From the NCBI GenBank assembly GCA_905197585.1, contig CAJJZO010000020.1:1-15269 (forward strand): a DNA stretch of 15,269 nt. Direction: 5' to 3'. This stretch comes from an uncultured Collinsella sp. Its GTDB lineage: Bacteria > Actinomycetota > Coriobacteriia > Coriobacteriales > Coriobacteriaceae. Below are positions 7,001-14,704 of the stretch, one piece after another. A program made the translations under genes and the position numbers. Under the pieces are notes generated by a model. The model was given only the letters and a program-made list of their open reading frames with translations. It was not told the DNA's origin and ran no database searches. Position 1 is the first letter of the stretch. Each line of letters starts with the position of its first letter.

Positions 7001-8465
7001 GTATCTCACCGACGAGATCGCGCGCATGATGGGCGAGATGGGCTCCAAGGTTCCGATGATGATCAAGCTCGATGAGAGCGACGTCGCCGGTCCCATGGGC
7101 ATTCGCGTGCGTTCGTTTATCGAGTCGGTCAACCGTCGTCGCGCGGAGGAGCGTGCCGAGGGCGCCCGGGTGCACGCGGTCCATCCGCTCGACGACCCGT
7201 ATAAGGTCAAGTACACCAAGCGCGACCGGCACGACAAGATCGCGCTGGTCCCCAACACCTCCCATGCGTTCTGCAGGCTCATGACCGCGGCGATGCGCAA
7301 TCAGGGCGTGCGCGCCGAGGCCCTTGATATCGGGCGCGAGGATGCCATCCGCCTGGGCAAACGCTATGTGCACAACGACATCTGCTTCCCCGCGCAAATC
7401 GTGATCGGCGAGGCGCTCGCGGCACTCGAGAGCGGTAAGTACGACCCGCACGACGTCGCCGTGGTGACTGGCAAGTATATCGGCGACTGCCGCCTGACGC
7501 ACTACATGCCCCTGCTGCGCCGCGCGCTCGACGACGCGGGATACGACTATGTCCCGGTGCTCACCAACGACGACGTCGATGCCCACAATGCGCATCCGGG
7601 CTTCAAGCTCGGCCTTGGCCCGAGCATCCAGATCGCCTACGGTCTTCCCATGATCGATGCCCTCGAGGCCATGCTTAGGCGCATCCGTCCCTACGAGCTC
7701 GAGAAGGGCGCGGCGGACGCTGCGTTCGACCGCGCGCTCGATGAGGTTATCGAGGGCATGGAGCGCTCCGGGCTGAGAGGCCAGGCGACGGGCTTCAAAC
7801 GCGCGCTTGCGATCATGGACGCCGTTCCGTACGACCGCTCGAACCCGCATCCGACCGTTCTCATCGTGGGCGAGTACCTGCTCAATTTCCATCTCGGCGC
7901 CAACCACGAGATCGAGCGCTACCTCGAGGACAACGGGCTCGAGGTCATCGAGGCGCGCATGACCGACGTGATCCGCAAGACCTATTTCTACAAGCATGCG
8001 CAGTCGCGCGAGTTCCACGTCGACCTTTCGCTGCCCGAAAAGGCCTGGTACGCCACGGCGGACAACCTGTTCGAGCTCGCGCACAACCGTTGCGACCGCC
8101 TGGGCGCGGCGAGCCCGCTCTACGAGCCGCCGACGCGCATGCCCGAGCTCGTGCGCGCGAGCGATAAGATCCTGCACCATACGTTCGATGCGGGCGAGGG
8201 CGTGCTGATTCCGGCGGAGATTCTCGAGCACGCCAAGCGCGGCTGCCGCAACTTCGTGATCCTGCAGCCGTTCGGGTGTCTGCCCAACCATGTCGTGGGG
8301 CGCGGGCTCATCCATGCGCTCAAGGAGCAGTATCCCACGGCGCAGTTCCTGCCGCTCGACTACGATCCCGACGTGAGCTTCGCCAACGTGGAGAACCGTC
8401 TTCAGATGCTCATCATGAACGCCAAGGCGCAGGGGTGCGGTGAGGCGCATGGCGAGACCGCGTAA
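4026..8465 (+). CDS. Giant fused acyl-CoA dehydratase activase-type protein (two BadF/HgdC ATPase domains plus HgdB/DUF2229-like regions)
   Basis: A 1479-residue cytoplasmic protein, probably an ATP-driven iron-sulfur electron donor joined to its dehydratase/reductase-like partner. Domain 1, residues about 1-290: ASKHA phosphate loop GLDVGSTTTKVYA, ELGGQDAKMI, and cluster-type cysteines C130 (NGSCAGGTG) and C171 (SGRCGVYAKTD). Domain 2, about 336-600: GIDSGSTTTKFALVDE (D341), DIGGQDMK, C464 (NEACSAGCG) and C503 (LGSRCTVFMNSS). A four-cysteine segment follows: C627, C630, C634, C653. DUF2229/HgdB-like regions run from about 720: IGIPRVLEFWDTMPFW, C773 (SDTVCFPAKLVHGH), C988 (GSFGCG), C1120 (NDICFPAQIV), C1155 (GDCRLTHY), C1418 (QPFGCLPNH). 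In classical systems HgdC is a homodimer with one [4Fe-4S] cluster held by one cysteine pair per subunit; here two such modules share a chain. Substrate unknown; family names say 2-hydroxyacyl-CoA dehydratase, but double-cubane reductases are also related. Followed by an overlapping TetR gene. Confidence 0.9.
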   Translation: MALLVGLDVGSTTTKVYAMHEDMTEAWWGYRRHGACQTASVRAMLGELAERFPHESLRVAVTGSGARDIATALGASYVQEVVANALAISRFYPQTRCAIELGGQDAKMIFFRTNDKGDIEVADMRMNGSCAGGTGAFIDEMAKLMGVGTESGEFEQLASRGTTVHEVSGRCGVYAKTDIQPLLNEGIPTTDLALSALHAVARQTIGGLAQGIDIEPPVIFEGGTLAYNPTLVRVFREQLNLSDDQVIVPRDPQIMVARGAALSLTDMFASSQPIDLPDAFVRLDKLETVAPASGEGRLAQPFFATPAEQADFTARHGKETPAKGPDAYAPGETVRVALGIDSGSTTTKFALVDEAGELVDSFYASNNGRPLDVAQQGLVSLKNRWETAGVTLAIDAVGTTGYGEELFARAFHADYHTVETVAHARAACACVPDATFVLDIGGQDMKAIWLNHGVLTDIVVNEACSAGCGSFLEGFAKNLGIAVEDIATEAFSSKAPAVLGSRCTVFMNSSVVSEQRRGKGPGDIMAGLCRSIIENVFTKVIRVSNLNRLGDKVVVQGGTFRNDAVLRAFEQYLGKPVTRAPHPGLMGAIGIALLAREECRKGDAGTSFIGLDAVERFEHREFGGVTCRRCNNRCQRAVVAFGDGSLYVTGNRCPRGGAISWDELVREVPAAEELRPQGACEAQAPGTGRDRTAAAPNLFVDREKLLFESCPTVPVSGGRDVTIGIPRVLEFWDTMPFWSTFFSTLGFKVRVSGRSTKAMYERGLAHVTSDTVCFPAKLVHGHIRNLVDAGVDRIFMPIITTVPTENTASTSEWMCAVVKGYPYVMRNSDNPEERFGVPFDTPLFHWYDEGDRNRQLKAWCKETFDIDADLVAKATEQADRAQETFENQLQLRGRQVLENVHEDGGYAVVIASRPYHNDPLVNHGLPKLFSERGIPVLTPDAVPGVCNVDLSNSRIDIVNNYHARMLSCAVIVASTPELELVQMGSFGCGHDAYLTDEIARMMGEMGSKVPMMIKLDESDVAGPMGIRVRSFIESVNRRRAEERAEGARVHAVHPLDDPYKVKYTKRDRHDKIALVPNTSHAFCRLMTAAMRNQGVRAEALDIGREDAIRLGKRYVHNDICFPAQIVIGEALAALESGKYDPHDVAVVTGKYIGDCRLTHYMPLLRRALDDAGYDYVPVLTNDDVDAHNAHPGFKLGLGPSIQIAYGLPMIDALEAMLRRIRPYELEKGAADAAFDRALDEVIEGMERSGLRGQATGFKRALAIMDAVPYDRSNPHPTVLIVGEYLLNFHLGANHEIERYLEDNGLEVIEARMTDVIRKTYFYKHAQSREFHVDLSLPEKAWYATADNLFELAHNRCDRLGAASPLYEPPTRMPELVRASDKILHHTFDAGEGVLIPAEILEHAKRGCRNFVILQPFGCLPNHVVGRGLIHALKEQYPTAQFLPLDYDPDVSFANVENRLQMLIMNAKAQGCGEAHGETA

Positions 8466-9138
8466 GGACGCCGATGCGCCCGATGCACGCACCCGTATCA
8501 TCGAGGCGTTTTGGGAGCTCATCGAGAACAACAGCATCTTCGAGCTGTCGGTTGGCGAGGTGACCCGCGCCGCCCAGTGCAATCGCGGAACGTTTTACTA
8601 CTATTTTCACGATTTCGATGAACTCGTCGCCATCGCCATAGCCCAGCTGCTGCAGGATAACGAGCTCATCACCGATGCCCTCTGGCATTTTTCGAGCGAG
8701 GGCGACCTTTCGGCGTTCGACCGGCGCGACGTCCGCTGCCTGCTGCGGCGCATCGTCATCACCATGAGGGCGGGTGCCGCCGAGCAGGTCGTGCAGGGCA
8801 TCCATACGATCATCATCGACCGCGTGAGAGAGATCGTCCACCCCGACGGAGAAGAGCTCAAGGCAGATTCGAGCTTTGCGGTGGGCTTTCTGGTCTCGGG
8901 CATCATGGGCTTTGTGATGGCGGTCGGCTTTGCCCGGGAGGGCGGCGAGGAGATAGACCTCGAGCGGCCGGGGGACAGCGCGTGCGCGTACCTGAGGGCG
9001 GTCGCCATGCAGACGGTGGAAACGGTCGCGCAAGTCGAGGGCGTCGATACATCCGAGCTGCTCGAACGCGTCTCCAAGGAGGCCGATGCCTATCGCGCAT
9101 CGCGTGCGACGAGTCCCGACGTGGTGAAAGACGCCTAG
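8449..9138 (+). CDS. TetR/AcrR family transcriptional regulator
   Basis: DNA-binding repressor of 229 residues. The N-terminal helix-turn-helix is clear: ARTRIIEAFWELIENNS, then LSVGEVTRAAQCNRGTFYYYF (helix-turn-helix about residues 34-54) and HDFDELVAIA. The C-terminal 150 residues form the variable helical ligand-binding and dimerisation part and show no recognisable ligand motif. ATG at 8449 (MARPRK, a usual TetR beginning) is preferred over GTG at 8440. It overlaps the end of the fusion gene by 17 bases, so the two are translated from one message. Its likely target is the perfect palindrome at 3956-3976, giving autoregulation with an effector, perhaps an acyl-CoA or a related acid; the effector is a guess from the partner's family. 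No frameshift or missing core residue is seen. Confidence 0.93.
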   Translation: MARPRKDADAPDARTRIIEAFWELIENNSIFELSVGEVTRAAQCNRGTFYYYFHDFDELVAIAIAQLLQDNELITDALWHFSSEGDLSAFDRRDVRCLLRRIVITMRAGAAEQVVQGIHTIIIDRVREIVHPDGEELKADSSFAVGFLVSGIMGFVMAVGFAREGGEEIDLERPGDSACAYLRAVAMQTVETVAQVEGVDTSELLERVSKEADAYRASRATSPDVVKDA

Positions 9139-9163
9139 GGTTTCTCTTGCGGGGCGCCTGTCG

Positions 9164-9191
9164 CGCATCGCGCGGTGAGTCCCGCGATGCG
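9164..9191 (+). other. 9-bp perfect hairpin downstream of the TetR gene
   Basis: CGCATCGCG (9164-9172) and CGCGATGCG (9183-9191) with a 10-nt loop. No T-run follows, so it is a weak terminator candidate for the fusion-tetR message. Confidence 0.4.
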
Positions 9192-9199
9192 GTCATAAC

Positions 9200-9227
9200 C
9201 TGCATTCATGTGAGCCGGGTTTATAGA
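9200..9227 (+). promoter_or_regulatory. Weak candidate promoter for clpC
   Basis: CTGCAT (9200-9205), a 16-bp spacer and TATAGA (9222-9227, followed by T). The match is modest. I see no CtsR-type direct heptad (GGTCAAA) and no HspR HAIR-type inverted repeat (CTTGAGT-N7-ACTCAAG) in the 190 bases before clpC. Confidence 0.25.
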
Positions 9228-9271
9228 TATTCCTCCAGCTGTTAACATAGACAACCTGTGGGTAAAGAGAC

Positions 9272-9299
9272 AAAAGCGCCGCCGACGGGCGGGCGTTTT
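9272..9299 (+). terminator. Terminator-like hairpin in the clpC leader
   Basis: CGCC-GCC (9277-9283) pairs with GGC-G-GGCG (9288-9295), with one bulged G and a GACG loop. AAAA (9272-9275) stands opposite TTTT (9296-9299), so the element could work in either orientation. It could terminate tetR read-through. It is only 31 bases before the clpC ATG, so a clpC promoter would have to lie upstream and transcribe through it. Confidence 0.5.
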
Positions 9300-9330
9300 G
9301 ATTTCGATGAACTCATGTAAGGAAACGAGC

Positions 9331-11973
9331 ATGTTAGATAGATTTACCGATCGCGCGCGTAAGGTCATGTCCATGGCCAAGCAAGAGGCGCTCGATCTTC
9401 ATTCAAATAAGGTGGGCACCGAGCACCTGCTGCTCGCGCTTGCCAAGGAGGACGAGGGCATTGCCGCCGAGGCGCTGCGTTCGCTCGACATCTCCTACGA
9501 TGACATCATGGATACCCTCAAAGAGGTCCAGACCACGGTTCCCGAGCCCAGCGAGGAGACCGAGGCTGCCAAGCTTGCCTTTACGCCGCTCGTCATTAGC
9601 GTGATGGAGCGCTCCTTCCGCGTGGCACGTGAGAACAACCAGACCTACGTGTCGACCGAGCACTTGCTGATTGGCATCGTCGAAGAGGGTAACGGCATGG
9701 CCATGGACATCCTCATGCGCCTGGGTGTGTCGTCCGCCTCCATCAAAAAGGCTATCGAGAAACTTACCGCCAAGGACCAGGACAAGAAGCGTCCGCTCGC
9801 CGGCGCCGGTGCCGGGCGTCCCGGTGCGGGCCTGCCGTTCTTTAGCGGCTCGGACGCGTCGCAGCAAAAGGGGAGCGGCACCGATACGCTTAAGCAGTTC
9901 GCCACCAACCTTACGCAGAAGGCGCGCGACGGCGAGCTCGACCCTGTAATTGGTCGCGAAAAGGAAGTCCAGCGTATGATGGAAATTCTTTCGCGCCGCA
10001 CCAAGCACAACCCGCTCATTCTGGGCGACCCCGGCGTGGGCAAGACGGCCATCGTCGAGGGTCTGGCTCAGCAGATTGCAGCTGGCAACGTGCCCGAGAA
10101 CCTTATGAACCAGAACATCTGGACGCTCGACCTGCCGGGCCTCGTTGCGGGCGCCAAGTATCGCGGTGAGTTTGAGGAGCGCCTCAAGAACGTGATCCAG
10201 GAGGCGACCGAAGCCGACGACGTTATCTTGTTTATCGACGAGATGCACACCATCATCGGTGCCGGCTCTGCCGAGGGCTCCATCGACGCGAGCTCCATGC
10301 TCAAGCCCGTTCTCGCACGCGGTGCTTTCCAGATCATCGGTGCCACCACGGCCGAGGAGTTCCGCAAGTACCTCACCAAGGACCCGGCCTTCGAGCGTCG
10401 CTTCCAGACCATCGATGTCGAGGAGCCGAGCGTCGAGGACACGGTCAAGATCCTGACCGCGCTCAAGCCGCGCTACGAGGAGCACCACCATGTGCGCTAT
10501 ACGCAGGGTGCTATCGAGGCCGCCGCGAACCTCTCCAACCGCTACATCCAGGATCGCTTCCTGCCCGATAAGGCCATCGACCTCATTGACGAGGCCGGCG
10601 CCCGCGCCCGCATCGCCGCCAACCGCGCGCCCGAGCCGGTGCGCGAGGCCGAGCATCGCGTGGAGGAGCTTAAGGCCGCCGCGCAGGAGGCCACCGAGAG
10701 CGACGACATGAACAAGGCCGCCGAGATCACCGAGCAGCAAAAGGCTGCCGAGATTGAGCTCGCCGAGGCCAAGGCTGCCTGGACGGCCGAGCTCGACGCC
10801 AGCCCGCTCACCATCGATGTCTCCCAGATTGCCGACATCGTGTCCGTGACCTCGGGCGTGCCGGTGTCCTCGCTCACCGAGAGCGAGAGCCGCCGCCTGC
10901 TGCAGGCTGAAAGCGTGCTCAAGACGCGCATCATCGGTCAGGACGAGGCCGTCGAGGCCGTTGCCAAGGCCGTGCGCCGCAGCCGCTCGCCGCTCAAGGA
11001 CCCGCGTCGCCCCGGCGGCAGCTTTATCTTCCTGGGCCCCACCGGCACGGGCAAAACCGAGCTCGCCAAGACGCTCGCCGAGTATCTCTTTGGCAGCAAG
11101 GACGCGCTCATCAGCTTCGATATGTCGGAGTTTGGCAGTGAGTTCGAGGTCTCCAAGCTCATCGGTAGCCCCCCGGGCTATGTGGGCCACGACGAGGGCG
11201 GCCAGCTCACGAAGGCTGTTCGCCGTCACCCGTACTCGGTCGTGCTGTTCGACGAGATCGAGAAGGCGCACCCCGACATCTTCAATATCCTGCTGCAGGT
11301 GTTGGAGGAGGGCCGTCTGACCGATAGCCAGGGCAAGACGGTCGACTTCCGCAATACGGTGATCATCATGACGTCAAACGTGGGCGCCCGCGAGATCGCG
11401 CAGGATGCGAGCGTTGGCTTTGGCACCACCGGCGAGCAGGGCCTCACCTCGAGTGAGATCCGCGGCCGCGCGATGGGCGAGCTCAAGCGCCTGTTCCGCC
11501 CCGAGCTGCTCAACCGTATCGACGACATCGTGGTGTTCCAGAAGCTCTCGGGCGAGAACCTGACCAAGATTGCGCACCTGCTGGTGGACGATCTGCGCCA
11601 GCGCCTGATCGCAAACGGCATGAACATCAAGCTTACCGATGCGGCCTACGACAAGATTGTGGCGGAGGGTACCGACCTCACCAACGGCGCGCGTCCGCTG
11701 CGTCGTGCCATCCAAAAGCTCATCGAGGATCCGCTGTCCGAGGAACTGCTGGCCGGCGAGTGGGGCGAGGGCGATACCGTCCTGTGCGACGTGGCCGATG
11801 GCAAGTTTGTCTTTAGCCGCGGCACGGGCGAGATCCCGGCACCGCGTCCGGCGGGCACGCTTGGTGGCGATACCGCCCCGGCGGTACCGCACACCGGCAA
11901 CGCCGCGCCCGTGAGCGGCGGCGTGACCTCGGGCCCCGGCGGCATGATGCAAGCCGGTTCCGGCGCGCTGTAG
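9331..11973 (+). CDS. clpC: ClpC-type AAA+ ATPase (Clp protease unfoldase subunit)
   Basis: Hexameric ATP-dependent unfoldase that feeds proteins to ClpP, cytoplasmic, 880 residues. ATG at 9331 ([20 protein letters not shown]) is chosen because AAGGAAACGAG precedes it; the in-frame ATG at 9307 lacks a site. Order: double Clp_N repeat (about 1-150) with [12 protein letters not shown] and [13 protein letters not shown]1 with Walker A GDPGVGKT (232-239) and Walker B DE at 303-304; a short middle region with UVR-like [21 protein letters not shown]2 with Walker A GPTGTGKT (569-576) and Walker B DE at 641-642. The short middle region argues for ClpC rather than ClpB. A VGF tripeptide at 695-697 is placed where the ClpP-docking loop lies. 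The last 45 or so residues are a Gly/Pro/Ala-rich, probably disordered tail. No ctsR, mcsA or mcsB is adjacent. A clear terminator follows. Confidence 0.94.
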   Translation: MLDRFTDRARKVMSMAKQEALDLHSNKVGTEHLLLALAKEDEGIAAEALRSLDISYDDIMDTLKEVQTTVPEPSEETEAAKLAFTPLVISVMERSFRVARENNQTYVSTEHLLIGIVEEGNGMAMDILMRLGVSSASIKKAIEKLTAKDQDKKRPLAGAGAGRPGAGLPFFSGSDASQQKGSGTDTLKQFATNLTQKARDGELDPVIGREKEVQRMMEILSRRTKHNPLILGDPGVGKTAIVEGLAQQIAAGNVPENLMNQNIWTLDLPGLVAGAKYRGEFEERLKNVIQEATEADDVILFIDEMHTIIGAGSAEGSIDASSMLKPVLARGAFQIIGATTAEEFRKYLTKDPAFERRFQTIDVEEPSVEDTVKILTALKPRYEEHHHVRYTQGAIEAAANLSNRYIQDRFLPDKAIDLIDEAGARARIAANRAPEPVREAEHRVEELKAAAQEATESDDMNKAAEITEQQKAAEIELAEAKAAWTAELDASPLTIDVSQIADIVSVTSGVPVSSLTESESRRLLQAESVLKTRIIGQDEAVEAVAKAVRRSRSPLKDPRRPGGSFIFLGPTGTGKTELAKTLAEYLFGSKDALISFDMSEFGSEFEVSKLIGSPPGYVGHDEGGQLTKAVRRHPYSVVLFDEIEKAHPDIFNILLQVLEEGRLTDSQGKTVDFRNTVIIMTSNVGAREIAQDASVGFGTTGEQGLTSSEIRGRAMGELKRLFRPELLNRIDDIVVFQKLSGENLTKIAHLLVDDLRQRLIANGMNIKLTDAAYDKIVAEGTDLTNGARPLRRAIQKLIEDPLSEELLAGEWGEGDTVLCDVADGKFVFSRGTGEIPAPRPAGTLGGDTAPAVPHTGNAAPVSGGVTSGPGGMMQAGSGAL

Positions 11974-11992
11974 GGCGTAACATAGCTTTGCG

Positions 11993-12024
11993 AAGGGGCA
12001 CTCCTGTCGGGGCGCCCCTTTTTT
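11993..12024 (+). terminator. Intrinsic terminator after clpC
   Basis: AAGGGGC (11993-11999) pairs with GCCCCTT (12014-12020). Inside, CTCC (12001-12004) pairs with GGGG (12009-12012) with one A-C mismatch between the two helices and a TGTC loop. The right arm runs into TTTTTT (12019-12024). Confidence 0.85.
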
Positions 12025-12036
12025 ATGAGTAAATGG

Positions 12037-12067
12037 TGCTATACTCGAAATATAAATATGTATAGCA
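12037..12067 (+). promoter_or_regulatory. Extended -10 promoter inside an inverted repeat; predicted toxin-antitoxin operator
   Basis: TGCTATAC (12037-12044) and GTATAGCA (12060-12067) are perfect reverse complements separated by 15 AT-rich bases. The left arm overlaps an extended -10 element, TGC-TATACT (hexamer 12040-12045). No good -35 is seen, which fits an extended -10 promoter. Binding by the ribbon-helix-helix antitoxin, or its complex with the toxin, would block the promoter. AAGGAG lies about 12070, before the antitoxin ATG. Confidence 0.65.
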
Positions 12068-12079
12068 GAAGGAGCTAGC

Positions 12080-12448
12080 ATGCCAATATCGGTACTCGAC
12101 TCACGGCCGGTCCAGATGAATGTGCGCATGGATCGCCAACTCAAAGAGGCTGGGGACGCCGTGCTGGCGCATATCGGCATGACGCCGTCACAAGCTGTGA
12201 GGGAGCTGTGGCAGTACTTGACCGAGAACGGTCATATGCCCGTCGCAAAAAAGAATGATGACGAAGTCCTGCCTGACGACATACGATCGAAGGCGAGTTC
12301 GTCCCGCGTCTCGGAAGGGGCTGCGTTAATTTCGAATTTTTATGAGCGGTTCTCGATTCAGAGGCCGAGCCCCGATGAAGCCTTTGATTACGACGAGTTA
12401 TACGATCAAATGATGAGCGAGAGATTCAGCGATTGGATCGAATTATGA
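12080..12448 (+). CDS. RelB/DinJ-like ribbon-helix-helix antitoxin
   Basis: Antitoxin of 122 residues, expected to bind the toxin encoded immediately downstream and to repress the operon. Residues about 11-50 (VQMNVRMDRQLKEAGDAVLA, then HIGMTPSQAVRELWQYL) show the RelB/DinJ pattern: a beta strand, then two helices with a GMTPSQAV-type turn. The rest is longer than in compact DinJ proteins and ends in an acidic, aromatic segment (DEAFDYDELYDQMMSERFSDW) that could wrap the toxin. GAAGGAG is well spaced before the ATG. The stop overlaps the toxin start as ATGA at 12445-12448. RelB/DinJ antitoxins classically pair with RelE/YafQ toxins, so the PIN partner is atypical. Confidence 0.85.
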   Translation: MPISVLDSRPVQMNVRMDRQLKEAGDAVLAHIGMTPSQAVRELWQYLTENGHMPVAKKNDDEVLPDDIRSKASSSRVSEGAALISNFYERFSIQRPSPDEAFDYDELYDQMMSERFSDWIEL

Positions 12449-12972
12449 GCGGCGTCGGAACGAAACGTGTGCTCAAGCTGTTGATCGACACGAACGTCTG
12501 GCTAGATTACTTTCTCGCTCGCACGAATGCGACCAGGCCGATAGTCGAGCTCCTTTCTCGCGCGGCGGAAGCGGAGGATATCGTCCTCTTCTCGTCCTCC
12601 CTGTCTGTCAAAGACGTCTATTACATTCTGGGAAGGACGATGAAGGCCGACGCCCGCCGTGAGGGGGCTCTCACTCCCGAAGCCATCGCCGGTGCCGACG
12701 AGACAGCGTGGGCGTGCGTTCGCCTGATTCGGCAAAAGTCGATTATTGCCTCGGTCGGTGCAGACGAGGTCTTCGACTCCTTTGTGTTCAAGTATCATCA
12801 CAACGACTTTGAGGACGACCTGATGCTGGGCGTCGCCAATCGCATTGATGCCGATTACGTCGTGACAGAGGACAAAAATCTCATCAAACATACCAATGGT
12901 GTATGCATTAATGTTCAACAGGCGTTGAAGTTGGTTGAAGGGTCCAACGTCCCTTCGGCACGGCCCGTCTAA
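12445..12972 (+). CDS. PIN-domain ribonuclease toxin (VapC/PIN_3-like)
   Basis: Predicted Mg-dependent endoribonuclease toxin, 175 residues. The ATG at 12445 overlaps the antitoxin stop by four bases, the usual translational coupling of such pairs. PIN signatures: LLIDTNVWLDYF with D15; an acidic residue at D57 (SVKDVYYILGR) where the second acidic position is expected; D124 and D125 (NDFEDDLMLGVA); and D143 (VVTEDKNL). Together these give the acidic cluster of a PIN nuclease, so the enzyme looks intact. A spacer of about 50 residues between D57 and D124 is longer than in minimal VapC proteins, fitting the PIN_3-type subgroup. RNA target unknown. Lower-GC bases around the operon's promoter hint at horizontal acquisition, but the coding part matches its surroundings. 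Confidence 0.87.
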   Translation: MSGVGTKRVLKLLIDTNVWLDYFLARTNATRPIVELLSRAAEAEDIVLFSSSLSVKDVYYILGRTMKADARREGALTPEAIAGADETAWACVRLIRQKSIIASVGADEVFDSFVFKYHHNDFEDDLMLGVANRIDADYVVTEDKNLIKHTNGVCINVQQALKLVEGSNVPSARPV

Positions 12973-13047
12973 CCTGCTTTATCTTGATAAAGTGGCGTTT
13001 CCTCGCCGTTAGCCGATGATGCGAGGGCGCTCGGCGTTTTCGACTGG

Positions 13048-13076
13048 TTTATGCACGCAAAGTCTGGGAATATACA
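13048..13076 (+). promoter_or_regulatory. Candidate promoter for the dipeptidase gene
   Basis: TTTATG (13048-13053), a 17-bp spacer and TATACA (13071-13076), with transcription expected near 13083, about 40 bases before the ATG. The -10 is good and the -35 is poor. Confidence 0.4.
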
Positions 13077-13120
13077 AGTCGCATGTCTTACTGTCTAACC
13101 AGTTGCGCCAAGGAGGCACC

Positions 13121-14578
13121 ATGGACTACAAGATTACCGGCTACGAGCCCGCCCAGCTGTTCCATTTCTTTGAGGAGGTCAGCGCGATCCCCCGTGGGTC
13201 TGGCAACGAGAAGGGCATCAGCGATTTCCTGGTCGCGTTTGCCAAGGAGCGCGGTCTCGATGTGTACCAGGACGAGGTCTACAACGTCATCATTCGCAAG
13301 CCCGCATCTGCCGGCGCCGAGAATGCCCCGACCGTGATGCTGCAGGGCCACATCGACATGGTGTGCGACAAGCTGGGCTCCGTCGAGCACGACTTTACGA
13401 CTGATGGTATCGACCTGGTCGTCAAGGACGGCGTCCTCACCGCTAACGGCACCACTCTGGGCGCCGACAACGGTATTGCCGTCGCTCTGATGCTCACTGT
13501 TCTCGATGACGATTCGATCGTTCACCCCGCCCTCGAGTGCGTATTCACCACCGACGAGGAGACCGGCCTGGTCGGCGCCGAGACGCTCGACAAGTCCCAG
13601 ATTAGCGCCCGCACCATGATTAACCTTGACTCCGAGGAAGAGGGCGTTGCTACCGTCAGCTGCGCCGGCGGTGTCGTCGTTACCTACACCTGCCCGATCG
13701 CGCGCGAGCACAAGACCGGTAGCGCCCTCACGCTCGACATCTCCGGCCTGCTGGGCGGCCACTCCGGCAGCGATATTAACCTGGAGCGCGGCAACGGCAA
13801 CCTCATCATGGCCCGCATCATCGACCGCCTGATGGTTGCCGGCGAGCCCGCCATCGTTAGCTTTAACGGCGGCACCAAGGACAACGCCATCAACCGTGAG
13901 TGCAAGGCCGAGCTGGTCTACGCCGACCACGCTGCAGCCGAGGCCGCGGCCCAGATCGCAAAGGGCATCATCGCCGACGTTACTGCCGAGCTCGAGGTCT
14001 TCGACCCCGGCTTTACCTGCACGGTTGAGATTGCCGACAACACTGAGGTCGAGGCCATGGACGAAAAGTCCGCACTTGCCCTTATTCGCGCTCTGCGTCT
14101 TGCCCCCAACGGTGTGATCCGCCGCAATGTCGCCACCGACGGCTCCGTCGAGGTTTCCTCCAACATCGGCGTGGTTGCCACCTCTGACGACCAAGTCAAG
14201 ATCATGCTGTCCCCGCGCTCCTCGATCACCTCGCTGCAGAACGAGTTCAAGGACCGCCTGCAGACGCTGGCCGATGTCCTGGGATTCGACGCCAAGTTTG
14301 AGTTCGAGTATCCCGGCTGGAGCTATGCCGAGCATTCGCCGGTCCGCGACATCTTTGTCGAGAGCTATCGCGAGCTCTTTGGCTCCGAGCTACGAATCGA
14401 GTCCATTCACGCCGGCCTTGAGTGCGGCCTGTTTGCCGAGGCCCTGCACGGCCTGGACGCCATCGCCGTGGGCCCGACGCTCTCCGATGTCCACACCCCG
14501 GACGAGAGCATGGAGCTCGCTTCTGCCGAGCGCTTCTACGAGCTGCTCATCGACGTCCTCAAGCGCCTCGCTGCGTAA
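13121..14578 (+). CDS. pepD: Xaa-His dipeptidase (beta-Ala-His dipeptidase, M20C metallopeptidase)
   Basis: Cytoplasmic zinc aminoacyl-histidine dipeptidase that frees histidine from dipeptides such as carnosine or Xaa-His. It has 485 residues, the normal PepD length. The start at 13121 is set by AAGGAGG four bases before the ATG; an upstream in-frame start at 13016 has no site. Active-site residues are in family order: H77 and D79 (GHIDMVCDK), bridging D116 (LGADNG), general base E146 and metal ligand E147 (TTDEETGL), D170 (NLDSEEEG) and H458 (SDVHTPDE). The lid domain carries GLLGGHSGSDI. All metal ligands are present, so activity is expected. It appears to be a single-gene unit with its own candidate promoter and a terminator after it. 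Confidence 0.95.
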   Translation: MDYKITGYEPAQLFHFFEEVSAIPRGSGNEKGISDFLVAFAKERGLDVYQDEVYNVIIRKPASAGAENAPTVMLQGHIDMVCDKLGSVEHDFTTDGIDLVVKDGVLTANGTTLGADNGIAVALMLTVLDDDSIVHPALECVFTTDEETGLVGAETLDKSQISARTMINLDSEEEGVATVSCAGGVVVTYTCPIAREHKTGSALTLDISGLLGGHSGSDINLERGNGNLIMARIIDRLMVAGEPAIVSFNGGTKDNAINRECKAELVYADHAAAEAAAQIAKGIIADVTAELEVFDPGFTCTVEIADNTEVEAMDEKSALALIRALRLAPNGVIRRNVATDGSVEVSSNIGVVATSDDQVKIMLSPRSSITSLQNEFKDRLQTLADVLGFDAKFEFEYPGWSYAEHSPVRDIFVESYRELFGSELRIESIHAGLECGLFAEALHGLDAIAVGPTLSDVHTPDESMELASAERFYELLIDVLKRLAA

Positions 14579-14635
14579 AGGTTGCGCTAGCAGCAGTCCG
14601 AGCCACGTGCTGGTGGATTGCAAATGACATTATGA

Positions 14636-14681
14636 GAGGGGGCACCCGAGCTTTTGCGACGGGTGCCTCCTCTCTTCTTTT
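14636..14681 (+). terminator. Intrinsic terminator after pepD
   Basis: GAGGGGGCACCCG (14636-14648) pairs with CGGGTGCCTCCTC (14660-14672) with one G-U wobble and an 11-nt loop, followed by the T-rich tail TCTTCTTTT. It lies between two convergent genes. The opposite strand has no T-run after the hairpin, so it serves mainly the + strand. Confidence 0.8.
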
Positions 14682-14704
14682 GGGAAATGGGAGATTACGG
14701 ACAC

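Noticed and set aside
6003..8582. Long open frame of 859 codons on the minus strand, antisense to the fusion gene
   Set aside because: Shadow of a GC-rich coding strand: no recognised motif, unlikely composition, and the + strand frame holds many conserved family motifs.
9403..11271. Long open frame of 622 codons on the minus strand, antisense to clpC
   Set aside because: Same shadow effect; the + strand encodes a full ClpC with all Walker motifs.
9331..11973. ClpB disaggregase
   Set aside because: The middle region is short and UVR-like, without the long coiled-coil of ClpB, and a ClpP-docking VGF tripeptide is present.
12977..12992. CTTTATC-TT-GATAAAG palindrome after the toxin gene
   Set aside because: Short AT-rich palindrome with almost no loop; it may be a protein-binding site but there is no supporting context.
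13012..13039. Terminator for the toxin-antitoxin operon (GCCGA and TCGGC followed by GTTTT)
   Set aside because: Only a 5-bp stem with a 14-nt loop; too weak to call, although nothing better is seen between the toxin gene and pepD.
13088..14335. Open frame of 415 codons on the minus strand, antisense to pepD
   Set aside because: The + strand PepD has a complete active site and a strong ribosome site; the antisense product shows no family features.
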